Positions 21,813 through 34,190 are shown, counted from the first letter of the stretch. The stretch: 64,000 nucleotides of DNA from Apostichopus japonicus (GCF_037975245.1 NC_092566.1:7978001-8042000), one strand, 5' to 3'. A program made the numbers and translations. Notes: a model not told the origin generated them from the sequence alone.

Positions 21813-22482
21813 GGGTGAGTCATACTCTCATTATTTAGTAGAACTTAGCTTTTTGAATTTCATAGCAAATAGTTTCCTTTGCCAATGTCATTCTTTAATT
21901 GGTAGTTTAAGGGAGGATAGGGTGTCGCCTAAATCCTTTAGCATAAGTTTCTTCTTAACATAAGTGTACCAGCAAACCTGTTCACACATCAGTTGGTAAG
22001 ATCGCCCTATAAAAAGTGCATGTGGTCGCAGAATATTAACAACATAAACTCTGAATTGGTCTTATTATCACATTTGAACATTAATTTCCCTTATCTGGAC
22101 GAGGAAAATAATATTCAAGATTTGCTTGTAAGACACCCCTCTCATTTTTTAATATGGGGCATTACCATGGGTCAAAGGTCGGTATAATCTTTCTTGTGAG
22201 CATTTCTGCAAGTTACACAGTGTAAAATAAAGTAAATATGGCAAATGCTATAGCGCTACAAACTTTGGCAAATATGCTGCATTAAATAATTTGCCTGAAA
22301 AATTTAAGAATATTTAATCACCTATGAAAGTGGTTGGAGGTTCCTAACTCACATGTAGTTGACGGTTCCATGTCCCGGTAAAATAAAAATACACAGGTGA
22401 AAGCAGTCAATTCTGCTTTAAATAACAACTGCCATCAGTGTCAGTAGTCGATAAAGATAATAATAATAAAAATAGGCATGAC

Positions 22483-22556
22483 CAGGGAGCTGTTACTCAG
22501 TAACAGATCCATTCTTTACTAACCGTACGTTAGTATATACTCAGGGAGCTGTACAT
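22483..22556. repeat. Decayed stem-loop CAGGGAGCTGTTACT plus second half-copy
   Basis: CAGGGAGCTGTTACT is followed by C and AGTAACAG, an 8-bp remaining stem; the outer arm has diverged. A second CAGGGAGCTG, in direct orientation, occurs at 22547. Both match the family seen intact at 5385 and as a variant at 37631. Confidence 0.65.
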
Positions 22557-22829
22557 TTTAAATTTTTACCGAATATGAAATAACCTTAACCTGGTTGGAA
22601 CAATAGCGCTGTTGCACGACTGGAGGTTTGTTGGTTCATATATTTTCACCAGTACAGTAGCACAAATATCAAGATATATTTCGACGCTTTTCAAAATCTT
22701 TAGAGACCTTTCAATAGTAAAGGCCACGCACATTAGGACCCAGAGCCTGTTCTGCACCTCTATTAGGATTGATATGACAGTGCCTTCTGATTGATACTAG
22801 GATAACAATATATTGATAACCAGTGATAT

Positions 22830-23045
22830 CTTATATCTATATATATATATATTTTTATATACAAATATATATTGATATGTTGATACTATATTGATACTAT
22901 TGATATATTGATATCTATATATAATTATATATTTATATATATCTTATATTGTTATCAATTGATATAAATAAATATTGATATCATTTGATATATTGATAAC
23001 AATTGATAACAAAATATAATGATAACAATAAATTGATACTACTGT
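22830..23045. repeat. TATA/TTGATA microsatellite array
   Basis: Irregular tandem units of TTGATAT, TATTGATAAC and TATATA cover about 200 bp. The composition is nearly pure A/T. Confidence 0.8.
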
Positions 23046-23328
23046 AGGAGAACCAAGATTATGACAACAATTACAAAACTGTAGTTTTGAGCAACAAATA
23101 GTGAACAATGTGGTGATTTCATTCAATTGTCACCTGACTGACCTTGGTTCACCATATTTTGCCTTAAGAATGTGAATTTCCCAACTGGCATTGCTTTTAG
23201 TAGAGTATACCATACTGTTATAATGAAATCTATGTTATACTGTCACACAGAAAGAGCAGTTTTACTGACATACTAGAATAAATCATCCCGTCATTTTAAC
23301 CAAGGATGTCCGTTTTCTTCCTTTTCAG

Positions 23329-23540
23329 GGTCTTGTGGAAAACTTGAGTCGGGGATCCTTCTATGAAAGACATGAAAGTGCACAGTTAACAATACACAGG
23401 AGGTATTTTGTTGTTGTATCAATGACTGCTACCACCAGACAGGTTCACCTTGTTAATGCTGTTGTTGGGTGATATATGTAAGCAAACAGTTCTTGCAGAA
23501 AGTGCAAAACAACAGCAATAAAAAAAAAAACACCTTTGAA
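23329..23540 (+). other. Predicted last exon: 3' UTR or alternative C-terminus
   Basis: The exon starts GGTCTTGTGG after a strong acceptor. AATAAA at 23517-23522 is a candidate polyadenylation signal followed by an A run. If the main donor (21815) is used, the exon is untranslated. If the weaker donor GTATTG at 21804 is used, the junction is in phase 0 and 47 further codons stay open to the TGA at 23470, replacing the last two residues. Both models are predictions. Confidence 0.45.
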
Positions 23541-26500
23541 GTCTTTTTTACTGTTGTAGAGGGAGTTCCACTCGATCAGGGCTGTTCAACGTATTTTAAG
23601 AGGACAGTGTTAGTTTCGTAAGGTTTTTATTTATAATGTACAGTCTTTTCTTGTTTGATTTATAGCTGTAAAAAGTTTTCATAAAGAATATTTAACTATT
23701 TTAAAGCATACCAAGTGCTAAGCATTTTTTAAGTTGATTTATTTCAAGATGATTTTGTATAAATTTAGAAAAAGAAAAGGAAGACAAGTCATTCAAAGAA
23801 AGAAAAACTAACTTTTGTCACCATCGAGCTGCGTATCGTGGTGAAGTTTGCTATACAATATGGTGGTACTATAGATAGTTATCAAAGGGAAGAAAGGGTG
23901 TACAGGTTTAAAACATCAAACATTTTGTCTCTACACTAAGTGGTAGCTGGGGCAGAGAAATAGATTACTTTTAATGGTTTTGCAACAAATACAAATATAA
24001 CATGAAAGATGGTAACACATCTTCTGTACTTGCTTATTAGGGGTGTTTACTGTTTCCAAACATTGAAACCAGGTAGATCCAGCTAGCCAGATGGAGGGGT
24101 ATCCAATTATGCATGAAAATAACATGATTGGCTCACAGTGGTGTCATGTGACAATTCCATGCAAAAGATAGCTTTGAGACGAGCTTAGTGAGTGTCTTAG
24201 ATGACATTAATTAATATCCTGTATTGAGTTGTTACAAAACATTCTTGTTATAACTTGCAGTTTTTATGCGAATTACTGTAGTTTGTTTTAAGGAAGTTGC
24301 TTGGTTTTTGTGATGCAAATTTTCCTTCGAAAATTAAAGATAAGTGTTTTGTCATGTTATCGGTTCTAAAGAGTTTTACTCATCAAGCACAGTTCTGTTA
24401 AACTTTCCATACCAGGTATCTACAGTAGTAAGAGTAACAAAATTTGTCAGAGGTGTTATTTATGATAGATTGGGTATCTCTTATTTCTTCTTAAGTAGAA
24501 CTATGACATTACACATTGTTTTATTTGAGAGCAGTTAAAAATAAGATATAATAAAAGCATTTCAACATCTGCATTATTCTGTTGTCAGATGTTAGAATGA
24601 AGTTTGTGTTTAGATTTCCAAGACTTACAAGACTTATCAGCATTGCTACACTGTATATAATGGTGCTATGTATTTTGCCTTTTGTAACTTCTGGGCAGAA
24701 ATTTACGAAATGACTCAACATTGATCATAGTTTAGTAAATACTAAATTACCACTTGGTTAAGAAATAACAGAGGAATATAGGTCTTATTGAAGATTTTGA
24801 TCTGTTACATTTGAACATTCTGTTCTTGGCTTTACCCTGAGCAGCAAGTTCCTTACAGACCAGCAGTAAGTCCTGCTCTTGCCCAACCGGTCGAAATTCT
24901 CCAAAGATTTGAAACTTTTTCAGAACATTTTTGTCTCTGGTAAGAATTATCTCTCAAGTTTCATCTTTGGTAATCTAACTCTAAGTAGGTTGATTACTTG
25001 ATTATCCAGGACTATTGTAAACATTGTAATCAATTCACTTAACAGAAAACTGGACGTTGATGTGTTTGTCTATGTGACCGTAATGATATCAGTGGCATAT
25101 CACAAATACACAGTGTGCTTTCTGTCTGAAATGTAATTATCATCTTAACTGCAGAATCTGTTAAAGTGATATTCCAGGGTATTAATTTTTTTATAATTTT
25201 TTTTTATAAAGGGTTGACAAGATTGCAACATTGAAGTCGACTTGCTTTGTATCAAAAGTGAAAACTGTAGGAAACAGGAGATGTGATATCATTGAAGCAC
25301 ACTGAAAATTTTGATTTTGTTTTTCAGAAAGTTTACCACCAACTTTTTGGTAGGATGCATCACACATGACATGTCACTAGAGTCATCATTATATTGTTAA
25401 CTTAACGCAAAGTTTGGACCTTATCTAATCCAAGGTCAAAAACAATACAGTCAAAAAAATCAAGAAAAAAATCAACCTTTTTGCAGTTAGCATGCACCTC
25501 TGATATCACACCTGTTTGCTCTAAGTTCACATTTATGGTAGGAACCGACTTTTTAAAATCAACTCTTTTAAAATCAACTCAATCAAATCAACTCTTTTAA
25601 AATCGACTATTTAAATAACGAAAAATCAACCTTATTGCAGTCAGCATGCACCTTTGATATAACGTCTGATTGCTTCAAGTTCACATTTATGGTAGGAACC
25701 GACTATTTCAAGTATTTATATCGCAAAACCCTTCACCAGGATCCTTAGAATACATTCTTCTTTCATCATCACAAATACAAATTTTCCACCAAAACTTTAC
25801 TGAACCAAGAATAGATATCACACAGCATCAAATAATTGAGAAAATAAAGAGTTGTTATCCACAGGCGTATTTGCCTGGGCATTGTAAATGGAATGAATCA
25901 GCATGGTTTATTCAGTGAAAGAGAAAAGAAAGATGGATTACGGACAGATACTATAGACGCAACGGATATGGACTCGTGGAAAAAAGAATCTGATGCAACA
26001 TAAGCAGTACATGGCTGAAGAACTGAAAATACGATGACTCATCAGGAAGAACAATGAAAGACGGTTGTAGTCCTAACAAAGACAAAGATGACTCATTATG
26101 AAACTGAAAGTGAACCTAAGCAAAACGTCGACAAGGAAGCAGAGATGTTTGTTTAGTTTCAATGTGGTACATGGAAACGCCCCAAAGAAGGAAAGAAAAA
26201 ATTAATTAAACATGTGAAAGAAATATTTTGTAAGAGTTTGAATTTGCGATAAATTTTACAGCTTTTGGTAAGAATTTATGAGCTGAGCATTTAAGAAGTC
26301 GTTAAAACGTTTAAAAAATGACTTGCAATATATGCAGAGAATAACTGTGCCATTAGCGATGATGATTAATGGAACAGGTTCTTGTACACAGCTATGGTAT
26401 ATGGTTTACCTTGGTGTGTGGGTTTCTCCCATACATGTTAATACTAGTACTAATTAGTAAAACAGCATGACACATCCATAATGTTCAGCCAGTGTTTTAT

Positions 26501-27077
26501 GAAGTCTGGCGTGTAAATTACAAGATGGTTGTTTGTTTTACTTGTTAATAATTATTAGACAAGAGTGAACAGAGCGATTTAAGATTTCATGTCTGAAAAA
26601 TAGCTTATTTGGAAAGTGCAGACTGAGGTATATATGCCACGCGTATAACAGTCATTGGAGAAATATCTTTATTCTGTAATAACGATGGGGCGTAATGATA
26701 TGCCAAGAAGGGAACTTCTGCTGTAGACAGATTTACGAATAACCTGTTAAAATACACTTTATGTTGCAAGTTTTTACTGGTAATTAATTACTTAAGATTT
26801 TGCAGATTTTGAATTTTTTTTTTCAAACAGGGAAAGGAAGATAACACTTTTAAGCTTAAAAGTTCACGATGGAAAACAAATTGTGTCATTTAACATGAAC
26901 TATGTATGACTTAAAACTCTTTTTGTTGTCAACGTTATATAAAATGATTAATGCCCTTATAACAGATGTGTGTACGATGGATGTTGTTTGGTTTGTATAT
27001 ATTCAGTGAGTCTTTCAATCACATGCTAAGGTTTCTGTCATGTATTTTATCGATGCATAGCACACCCATGGACGTTA
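23541..27077. other. Gene-free stretch; one diverged direct repeat only
   Basis: AT-rich sequence without a recognised exon. A direct repeat is noted separately at 25484-25708. A 75-codon plus-strand open frame near 25694-25918 looks hydrophilic but has no splice context or recognisable motif and is not called. Confidence 0.4.
25484..25708 (+). repeat. Direct repeat of about 72 bp, period 151 bp
   Basis: Two copies contain AGCATGCACCT and GTTCACATTTATGGTAGGAA, at 25484-25555 and 25635-25708. The spacer is rich in TTTTAAAATCAACTC units, which themselves repeat about four times. Confidence 0.75.
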
Positions 27078-27221
27078 TGGAACGCCAAAACCGACAAAAA
27101 TGCATAAAACATTTAAGATGTTAAATTGTTCTTGGTCATTATGTAGCGATAGCTTTGTATTCACATAATGACTGAGGTTAACATAATTTGTTTCTGCATT
27201 TTTGTCTGATTAGGCGTTCCA
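27078..27221. mobile_element. 144-bp TA-flanked MITE (Tc1/mariner-like)
   Basis: The ends TGGAACGCC...GACAAAAATGCA and TGCATTTTTGTC...GGCGTTCCA are inverted over about 29 bp with few mismatches. The element is flanked by TA on both sides, as expected for TA-targeting transposons. An internal GTCATTATGTAGCGAT / CACATAATGAC inverted pair links it to the region at 35697. Assignment to Tc1/mariner rests on TSD length only. Confidence 0.7.
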
Positions 27222-27332
27222 TAGACGTTACCTTGAACGTTACCTTGCTTTCGGTTCTAATATTTGGATATCTCAGAAATGTTTGTTACTTGAATCTTGT
27301 TTTGTGGTGATCATCACACAACCACGTTATGA

Positions 27333-27450
27333 ATTCTGGCGTGTTATGACGTGAATTTTCGTGTACTACGTGTACAACGAACTCGTGTACTACTCGTGTA
27401 CGAACTCGTGTACTACGAATTTACGTGCATTTTCGTGAACTTTCGCGAAA
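27333..27450. repeat. TCGTG decamer-like repeat cluster, locus 1
   Basis: CGTGTACTACGTGTACAACG is followed by CTCGTGTACTACTCGTGTAC and similar units, so that CGTG recurs about every 10-12 bp. The pattern matches that at 33240-35035. Confidence 0.65.
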
Positions 27451-28642
27451 AGTCAAGGAAAATCGAACATATTTCACTTCATTTGTCATTGTAACGGTGG
27501 TACACTTTAGAAAAGCGAGTCTCAGCTCCTCCAATAACATTACTTTTTATACTGCGTTACTATCTCAAAACTTACAACGGTTTTTGTTAGCTTCCGAGAA
27601 TTTTTCTCAGCACCACTCGGTTATAAAAGTACTAGCAAATGTTATATATTCAAATTCATGTTTCTTTCAACGATTTTCAGTTGCGTTATGTGAAATGTTG
27701 TAATCTTAAGTAAGCATTTTATAATATTGAACTGCCTTGAGGAGAATTGTGCTTGCTTTCTACAATATGTTGGACGAGTAAACGGACGTGTTAAAATTAA
27801 ATAATACATACAAAGATATAAAATGTTATACATTGCCTCTTTTGATCTCGGTCTTCGAAAGAGGACGTTTTGGTTGGACAAATATTTATTAACTTGCTCA
27901 AGGACAACTCGTGCACAATGTGACTTGGAGGGGGGGGGGGGGGGTCGTTAACGAACTTCCTCGTCGAGATATCGTCAATACTAGTTTATGCATGGACGAA
28001 CTGAGCTTGTGAAGCACCAAAACAACACCGGATGTGGCTACTTTTAAAAGCCTGATCGACAGCAACAGCTTTGATAGCAAAATTTAATTTAGTTGCGCGC
28101 AGCGATGCATGACTGTATGTTGATAGCCACTTCCAGGCGTTTAGTGCAGTAGCAGACAAGACAACAAGAAGAAAAGGACCCTTAAGTTAGTTACTCCTGG
28201 CTTTATTTCGGGCATTATGAGCATTTCTAAAAAATAAATCATATGTGGCAGATGGTAACAAGCCAAGATAACATGATTGAAAAATAACAAAAAGAGACTG
28301 GAAAGAAACAGAAACGTCATGTGAAAATTGACATTAGGCCTACGCTCGAAACGCGTGTCAGTTCGAAACAGAACTTTTGGTGGGCAGACGACTGGGAATT
28401 CAAGTTTGAAGTCACACCAGAAAGCACTTTGATTAGGCCAAATATTTTTGGGACTATTTAGGCGCAAAATTTATCGGACCCAATTTTTTTGTTTTGTTGG
28501 ATTGGCCAAAATGTTAAAATTGCAATAAGTCCACAACCTTAAATCGGAACCCAAAACTTGGAATACAGTTGTTGGTAATAGCTGGTTAATGGGCCTAAAT
28601 ATGCATTCATTTTAATCAACTATAATATTGGGTGATGATATA
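27451..28642. other. Non-coding; 15-G run at 27930
   Basis: No exon was recognised. A homopolymer of 15 G (27930-27944) lies on the plus strand. Several protein-like minus-strand open frames have no splice or family support. Confidence 0.35.
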
Positions 28643-29330
28643 CAGGCGCGTATCCAGGATTTTCAACCCCGGGGGGCGCGAATTACTATCTAAGCGGAGC
28701 GCCACCATCGGTTGGCGCGCAGCGTACAAGAAAATTTCTTATTTTGATACCCCCCAGATCACCGGAAACGGCACTTCTCGGGCTTGAAATGACCAACCAG
28801 ATGTACACTTTTTGCCTGAGAACCAAGTATTTCCTAAAAGTTTTTTTTCCATCCATAACCTTTTTGAAGATTGTCAACCCGACACACATCATGTTCGACC
28901 TGATCGCATATCCTGTGGGTCTTTGCTTTTGTAGGTGATTCTACGTCGCGGCCCTCAATACCCGTCAGCCCCACTTTTCAAGGTTTTAAAGCCCCATATT
29001 TGTTCAGAATTTGAAACTTCACATTTCTCGTGAATAAACTCACTTCAAAACATACCCATAATGTTGTACAAAATTTCATTTATGGACAACCAATATAGAA
29101 AAACTTCCTTCAACCCCTTAACAGACCGGTCAAAATTGCACGAGTAGAGGGAAGTGTGATGCAGAATGTTGGTCAGAAATTTTCGAAAATTCAGACACAG
29201 TTAATTTATTGGTGTACAAATATTGCAACCTCTTATAACGGCTATTGTAAAACTTGGTTAAAGGAAATGAAAAAATAGCAGATATATCCGAAACCGAACA
29301 CTACACACATAGGCGTAGGAGGCGCGGCGG

Positions 29331-29714
29331 CAGTGGCGGAGCTAGGGGTACTAGTCAGGAGGGGCGAGAATGGTCTGTAGGGACGCTTTCGACACTATCT
29401 AAGCGGAGCGCCACCACTGGTTGGCGCGTAGCGTACAGAAAATTTTTGAGTAAAGATACTCCCTAGATCGCCGGAAATGACCCTTTCCGGGCCTGGCTAA
29501 TTTGCAGATAAACGAAGAATAAGGTGTCATCGCCAAATTACACCAACAAAATGTGACAAATGTCAATAAGTAGATGAGAGCGCAATAAAAAATCAATAAT
29601 CTAGAATAAGTAAAAAGTGGTAAAGAGCTGAAAAAGGCTCCAGCAGTCCATTTGAGTCCGTCGGAGGGGGGGGGGGGTGCATCCGCCCCTGACCGTATGG
29701 ACGCTCCGCCACTG
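29331..29714. mobile_element. hAT-type MITE, 384 bp, nested
   Basis: The terminal repeats are CAGTGGCGGAGC and GCTCCGCCACTG, exact complements. The flanking 8-mers CGCGGCGG (29323-29330) and CACGGCGG (29715-29722) match at 7 of 8 positions, as expected of a hAT target duplication. A 12-G run lies near the right end (29666-29677). No ORF for a transposase is present. Confidence 0.82.
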
Positions 29715-30062
29715 CACGGCGGGGGTGCAACCCCTAATTCGCCATTACTAATGTAAAAGAGAATTTTGACATAATTGGACCTCCATGCATTTTATACATC
29801 TACATGAGACATGTCGTTGTTTACATTAGCATCCCGCGATATACTGCGCAATTTCAACGGACCATGATGGCATGCGATGTAATAACCGATGCTTGCTTAT
29901 ATGATATTGACATGAGCGCGTTGAACGCGCGCTTCGCGCGCGAAAATATTTGGTTGTTTTTTTCAGGCAAGTCGGACAGTTTTAAGGCTTTTCATCCTGG
30001 AACGCCATTTTCATGCTCACTGATATGATGTGATATCTGCTGTTTGCGTTACAAATTGGAAC

Positions 30063-30300
30063 AGGCGCGTAGCGAGGAATTTGCCAAGGGAGGGGCGAAG
30101 CCTGTAGGCAAACTATCTAAGCGTAGAGCCACCATAGGTTGGCGCGAAGCGTTCAAGAAAATTTTGGCCAAAAATGCCTCCCAGATCGCTGGAAATGGCA
30201 CTACCCAGGACCATTTGTTAGCGCGAAGCGTACAAGCAAATTTTGGCCAAAAATGTCTTCCAGATCGCTGGAAATGACACTTCCCAGGCCTTGTAAGTTG
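30063..30300 (+). repeat. Fragment of the CAGGCGCGTAGC element family with doubled internal block
   Basis: It begins CAGGCGCGTAGCGAGG, an element-end signature, and then contains two successive copies of a block with TTTTGGCCAAAAATG and CAGATCGCTGGAAATG (about 30150-30210 and 30225-30290). No matching right terminus was found, so the copy is truncated or interrupted. Confidence 0.6.
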
Positions 30301-30639
30301 CATCTAAGCACTTTCTATTTTGAAATTACTTAGCGATATCATTTAAAGAAATGCTGAATGGGTGGGGGGGGGGCGTGCGGTCGCCCCCATCCCAAAAATC
30401 GTCATGTTCCCCGACGACACGGTCGAGTTCGAGACCAGCCACAGTTGGTTTCATAGCACAATTCTACACACGCGTTATGATAGACCATATATAGTATATA
30501 TATATAGATCATTAGTGAGAGAGGAAAATGGAAACGTCAAAAAATGGAGTTGTCGGTGTAAGGGGTAGGGTGAGTCACACTTTTACGAAATCATTGATCC
30601 GTCACTGGCTACCCTTCAGCGCTGTAATGATGTCACTGT

Positions 30640-30835
30640 TCCTCTTTCTCTTCGCGTTTTTCTTTTACTCCCTCCTTTTCTCCTTTTTCTCTCTTTCTCT
30701 CTTTCTTCTTTTTCTTTTCCCTTCCTTCCTCTCCTCCTGCTCTTTTTTCCCCTCTTTTTTCCTTTTTTCTTCCTTTTTTTTTTCTCTCCTCTTTTTGTTA
30801 CCCGGGGGGCGCGCGCCCCCAACGCCCCCCCCCCC
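30640..30835 (+). repeat. Polypyrimidine tract ending in GC-rich transposon terminus
   Basis: About 150 bp of almost uninterrupted C/T with TTTTTCTTTC- and CCTCC-type words is followed by a C-rich run. The long Lys/Arg/Glu-rich open frames on the minus strand here are products of the low complexity. Confidence 0.85.
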
Positions 30836-30849
30836 TGGATACGCACCTG

Positions 30850-33237
30850 ATATACAACACTTTGATATTCCACTAAGCAAGGAACCATAGTGCCAGTCAT
30901 TCATCCACAGTAGAAGTCGTATTTCTACGAAGAAGTTCCATTTTTGGTGAAATTCTCACTACGATACTGCAGAGAACGGACATAGAGACATCACATATCA
31001 TCATGTGTTCCGCTCCTTGAGTGAGGGCAGGGGGTAGGGAGCGTCCAAAGGTAGGGGGGCACAATATCAGAGAGGCACTTTCTCATTCTACAACCACCAA
31101 TCGTTATGCTATAAACCGATACACACCGGCCATATCACATATATATATATGAGTGTTAGTATGCTATCAATACTATTTATTGAGATTTTTAATTGTTAAC
31201 CGTGCTACAAAGAGATATGGGATGCCATTTTAAAAATAGCATGTACAGACTAAAAATAAATCAATTAATATTAATATAAACAAAGGCTTAATATATCCAA
31301 AAGACAGTTCTCCATCAAAGGTGCACATTTTATTTGCCAGTACGGCACATTTGCTATTTTGGAAAAAAGTGAGGGGGGGGGGGAGACGTGCCCCAAGCTC
31401 CTACCCCCTCCCCGAGTGAGGTTACGGGGTTTAGCCAGTCAACCTTAGGTTAAATTCAACCAACATACCTTATACCAACACCCCTTCCCCAGGACGCGCG
31501 ATGTCCCTCTTTCCAACCAAACGAAATACAGTCACAATATATGAAATCCAACTCTTTGACAGCAGTTCTCACATAACTTTTGTGGAGTTTTCATTCAGTC
31601 GCTGAGGTGTATGGCGACTTTCAAGATTCAAAGGTATGCTGTATTGGCCCCAAATATGCTAGATATTCAAATATTGTCACCTTTGGTCAAAATTCTTAGA
31701 CTGTTTTTATTAAAACCTTTTGAGGAAATTTTACTCACTGGGGCCAGTCATCTTGTGTATTCCTTAAAACTGTCTGAGAACAATTGGGAGAGTAAAGACC
31801 TCCAGTAAAGTACTTTTTAGAAACGTCTAGCAATTATAGCGTGCTCTAATTTGGGGCCTATACTGACTAACTTTTATCTGTGAAAACATGCTACAACAAT
31901 GAGGCGCATTGACTAGCACACGAAGTCCATTTCATAGTAGGCTCATAATGTGATATCACAGCCTCCCATACACATAGCATTCCTTCCCAGTGTAATGGAG
32001 TGAACCCTAACCCGATGTTGTTTGAGAGATTTCCAAGGTTACAAACTTGACTCATTCAATCACCGAGACATAAAAGTGTCCCCCATTGATGGATTGATGG
32101 ATACGTGTGGGGTTTGTCAGACTCTTGCCGACTTTGTTCGAAGTCAAGGATTCTATTCTGCACGATTACCGAGAATTGTTATACCGCAGTGTACTGGGTT
32201 AACTTTGCTTGTAGCTTAGGTTAGTGGTGGGCATTCTTTATGTTGAGTTCTGGTTTTGTGGTGCATGGGCAGATGTTTGGAGGCAATCCATTTGGCTCTT
32301 TGGTTACTGAATAATTGATGATCAACTTCTCCTTTAGGTTAGGGAATAACATCTTTTCTTTTCACTGGATTCTTTGTTCAGAAGGAGCAGGCCCACATTT
32401 CATATTTGCTAAAAGAAATGTTATGATCATAATCATGTTTAACCCGGAAACTACAGAACAAATTATAACTATACACCGAATTATGAATAGTCACCTTATT
32501 TTGGTGGTGTACACTACCCAAGTCTGTGTTTAACCACCGCACACTATAGCTGAATTTCGCTGTTTTTTCTTCTTCAAGAAAGCTCGTTGGTGCCAGCTAC
32601 ATACAAAACCTTTAATAACATTGATCCATGTAACTAAATATGGCTTAAATGTACACTAATCTCTGTTGGCATAACAAACGATTGATTGAAATATGAGATG
32701 TTTAATGGTTGGAAGTTACTGGTCGGTTGCTGCAATATATTTCAGCTGATTCAAGTGTATATTATATATACACATTCAACAGTAAGTAGATTTTCACTGC
32801 TTGCAATGAGTCCACAGATATATATATAGAGTTTATGTTAGTTTTCAAAAGAGTTAACAATATTTGTCCCGGAAACCGACGTCGTATTCCTTCCGTTTCA
32901 ACCACATTTCCAAGATGTATAATACATACCTTTTGTAATATTTTATGGATGATTCTGAATCTTGACCCAACAGTCTATATCAATTTGAATACATGCCTAC
33001 TGTACATTGCATTGGTCGTGTTTGATGGCCCATGGTGGATGGCTCAAACTTTCCGTTAGACGCCTCGCGTGCTGGCGGCAGTGGACAGGGAAAAAAAATT
33101 GAGGCTATATGCATAGCAACCTGGTTTGTCCGAGCTACTAGGATAGGACACAGCTGATTGGTCTATTCAGCATGGGCTGACTTGTAGTACGTAGTACTGC
33201 CGCATGCGTACATCAGAACAAACACCGGTAGGTCCTA
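30850..33237. other. Gene-free stretch, nothing recognised
   Basis: AT-rich sequence with an 11-G run at 31373-31383. Short open frames (for example 31611-31808 and 32022-32219) have no recognisable motif or splice support. Confidence 0.35.
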
Positions 33238-33846
33238 CACTTCAGGGGCCTAAGCGCGAACACGATTACACAATCTTACACTACAGTATAGGCCATACTA
33301 TACAATGGTAACGAGTACAAATTCATGAGAGCGAGTACCAAGCATAGAAGTATATACACTTCCATTATGACGATTAATACTAGGTAACTATAAATCTACC
33401 CGTATGACATTTGTCTTACTTAGTTTGTTGAGAAGAGACCTGAGGTGTGAGCCTAATGCTACTCGCCCATTTTCACGATGTTGAGCACGAGGTAAAAAGA
33501 GCTCCTGAGCTCTTGACATATCGCCCCCAGCAAGTACCAATCTCGTGATATGCACGGCATACGTCGTGACACATCCTGAACAGATCGTGCTTGTTGGCGA
33601 ACAGCCCAAAAGTTTTAAACATGCTCAAAACTTTTGGCGACATCCTGTGTCAGCTAAATATGCACTTGTTGTGTTCGTGCTACATCGTGCAGTGCTCGGG
33701 ATACATCGTGTTTGACACGTGTTGCTCGTTCAGTGCACGCGATCCCCTCGTGGAACGATTTTCGGTACGTACATAATACGAGGTATTCACGATGTACACG
33801 ATTAGTACGAGCTAAACACGAGGTCAGTACGTTGATTAATGAGGAG

Positions 33847-34190
33847 CAGTGGCGTAGGAAGATACTTTTGAGTGGGGGGGGGGGGCTGAAGACTGATGGC
33901 CGGCCTGGGGGAGGGGTCTAAGGATTTTTTTTGCATTTCCAGGTGGCCTCAGATGCAATTTGGTGCAATATAGCACACTTCAACTCCCACCCCATTTTGT
34001 AAAGAATTTTGCATTTTCACCTGGCCTTAAATGCAATTTAGTGCTCCAAATGAGATTTTTTTCTCATTTGGAAATGAAAAAGGGGTTTTCTGACTTGCGG
34101 AGCGGGGGGGGGGGGGCGGAATGATACTTCCGCCCCCATGTTTTTCACTGGGGGGCTGGCGCCCCCAGCCCCCCGGTTCCTACGCCCTTG
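33847..34190. mobile_element. hAT-type MITE, 344 bp, nested
   Basis: The ends CAGTGGCGTAGGAA and TTCCTACGCCCTTG are inverted with two mismatches in 14. The flanking 8-mers ATGAGGAG (33839-33846) and ATGAGCAG (34191-34198) match at 7 of 8. Two long G runs (33874-33885 and 34104-34116) lie inside. The insertion interrupts the decamer-repeat arm of the putative Harbinger-related element. Confidence 0.82.

Larger units (their letters stand above)
21815..23328 (+). other. Intron between giant exon and last exon (predicted)
   Basis: It opens with the strong donor GTGAGT (21815-21820), two bases after the stop codon, and closes with the pyrimidine tract TTTTCTTCCTTTTCAG at 23328. It contains two CAGGGAGCTG motifs (22483 and 22547) and an AT-rich microsatellite. 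Confidence 0.5.
28643..30849. mobile_element. 2.2-kb composite element with CAGGCGCGTATCCAGG termini
   Basis: The left end CAGGCGCGTATCCAGG (28643) and the right end CCTGGATACGCACCTG (30834-30849) are inverted with one mismatch in 16. Both run into G/C homopolymer runs. The left flank ATATA and right flank ATATACAA could be an 8-bp hAT-type duplication with three bases lost at the left junction; this is inferred. The interior contains four related blocks beginning TCTAAGCG-AG-GCCACCA and GGTTGGCGCG (28692, 29399, 30117 and a partial at 30215), a nested hAT MITE (29331-29714), another element start (CAGGCGCGTAGCGAGG at 30063) and a pyrimidine tract. It is a nest of related non-autonomous elements. 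Confidence 0.5.

Noticed and set aside
30616-30904. Lys/Arg/Glu-rich minus-strand frames
   Set aside because: Direct translation of a C/T low-complexity tract; no complexity beyond AAG/GAG/AGA codons.
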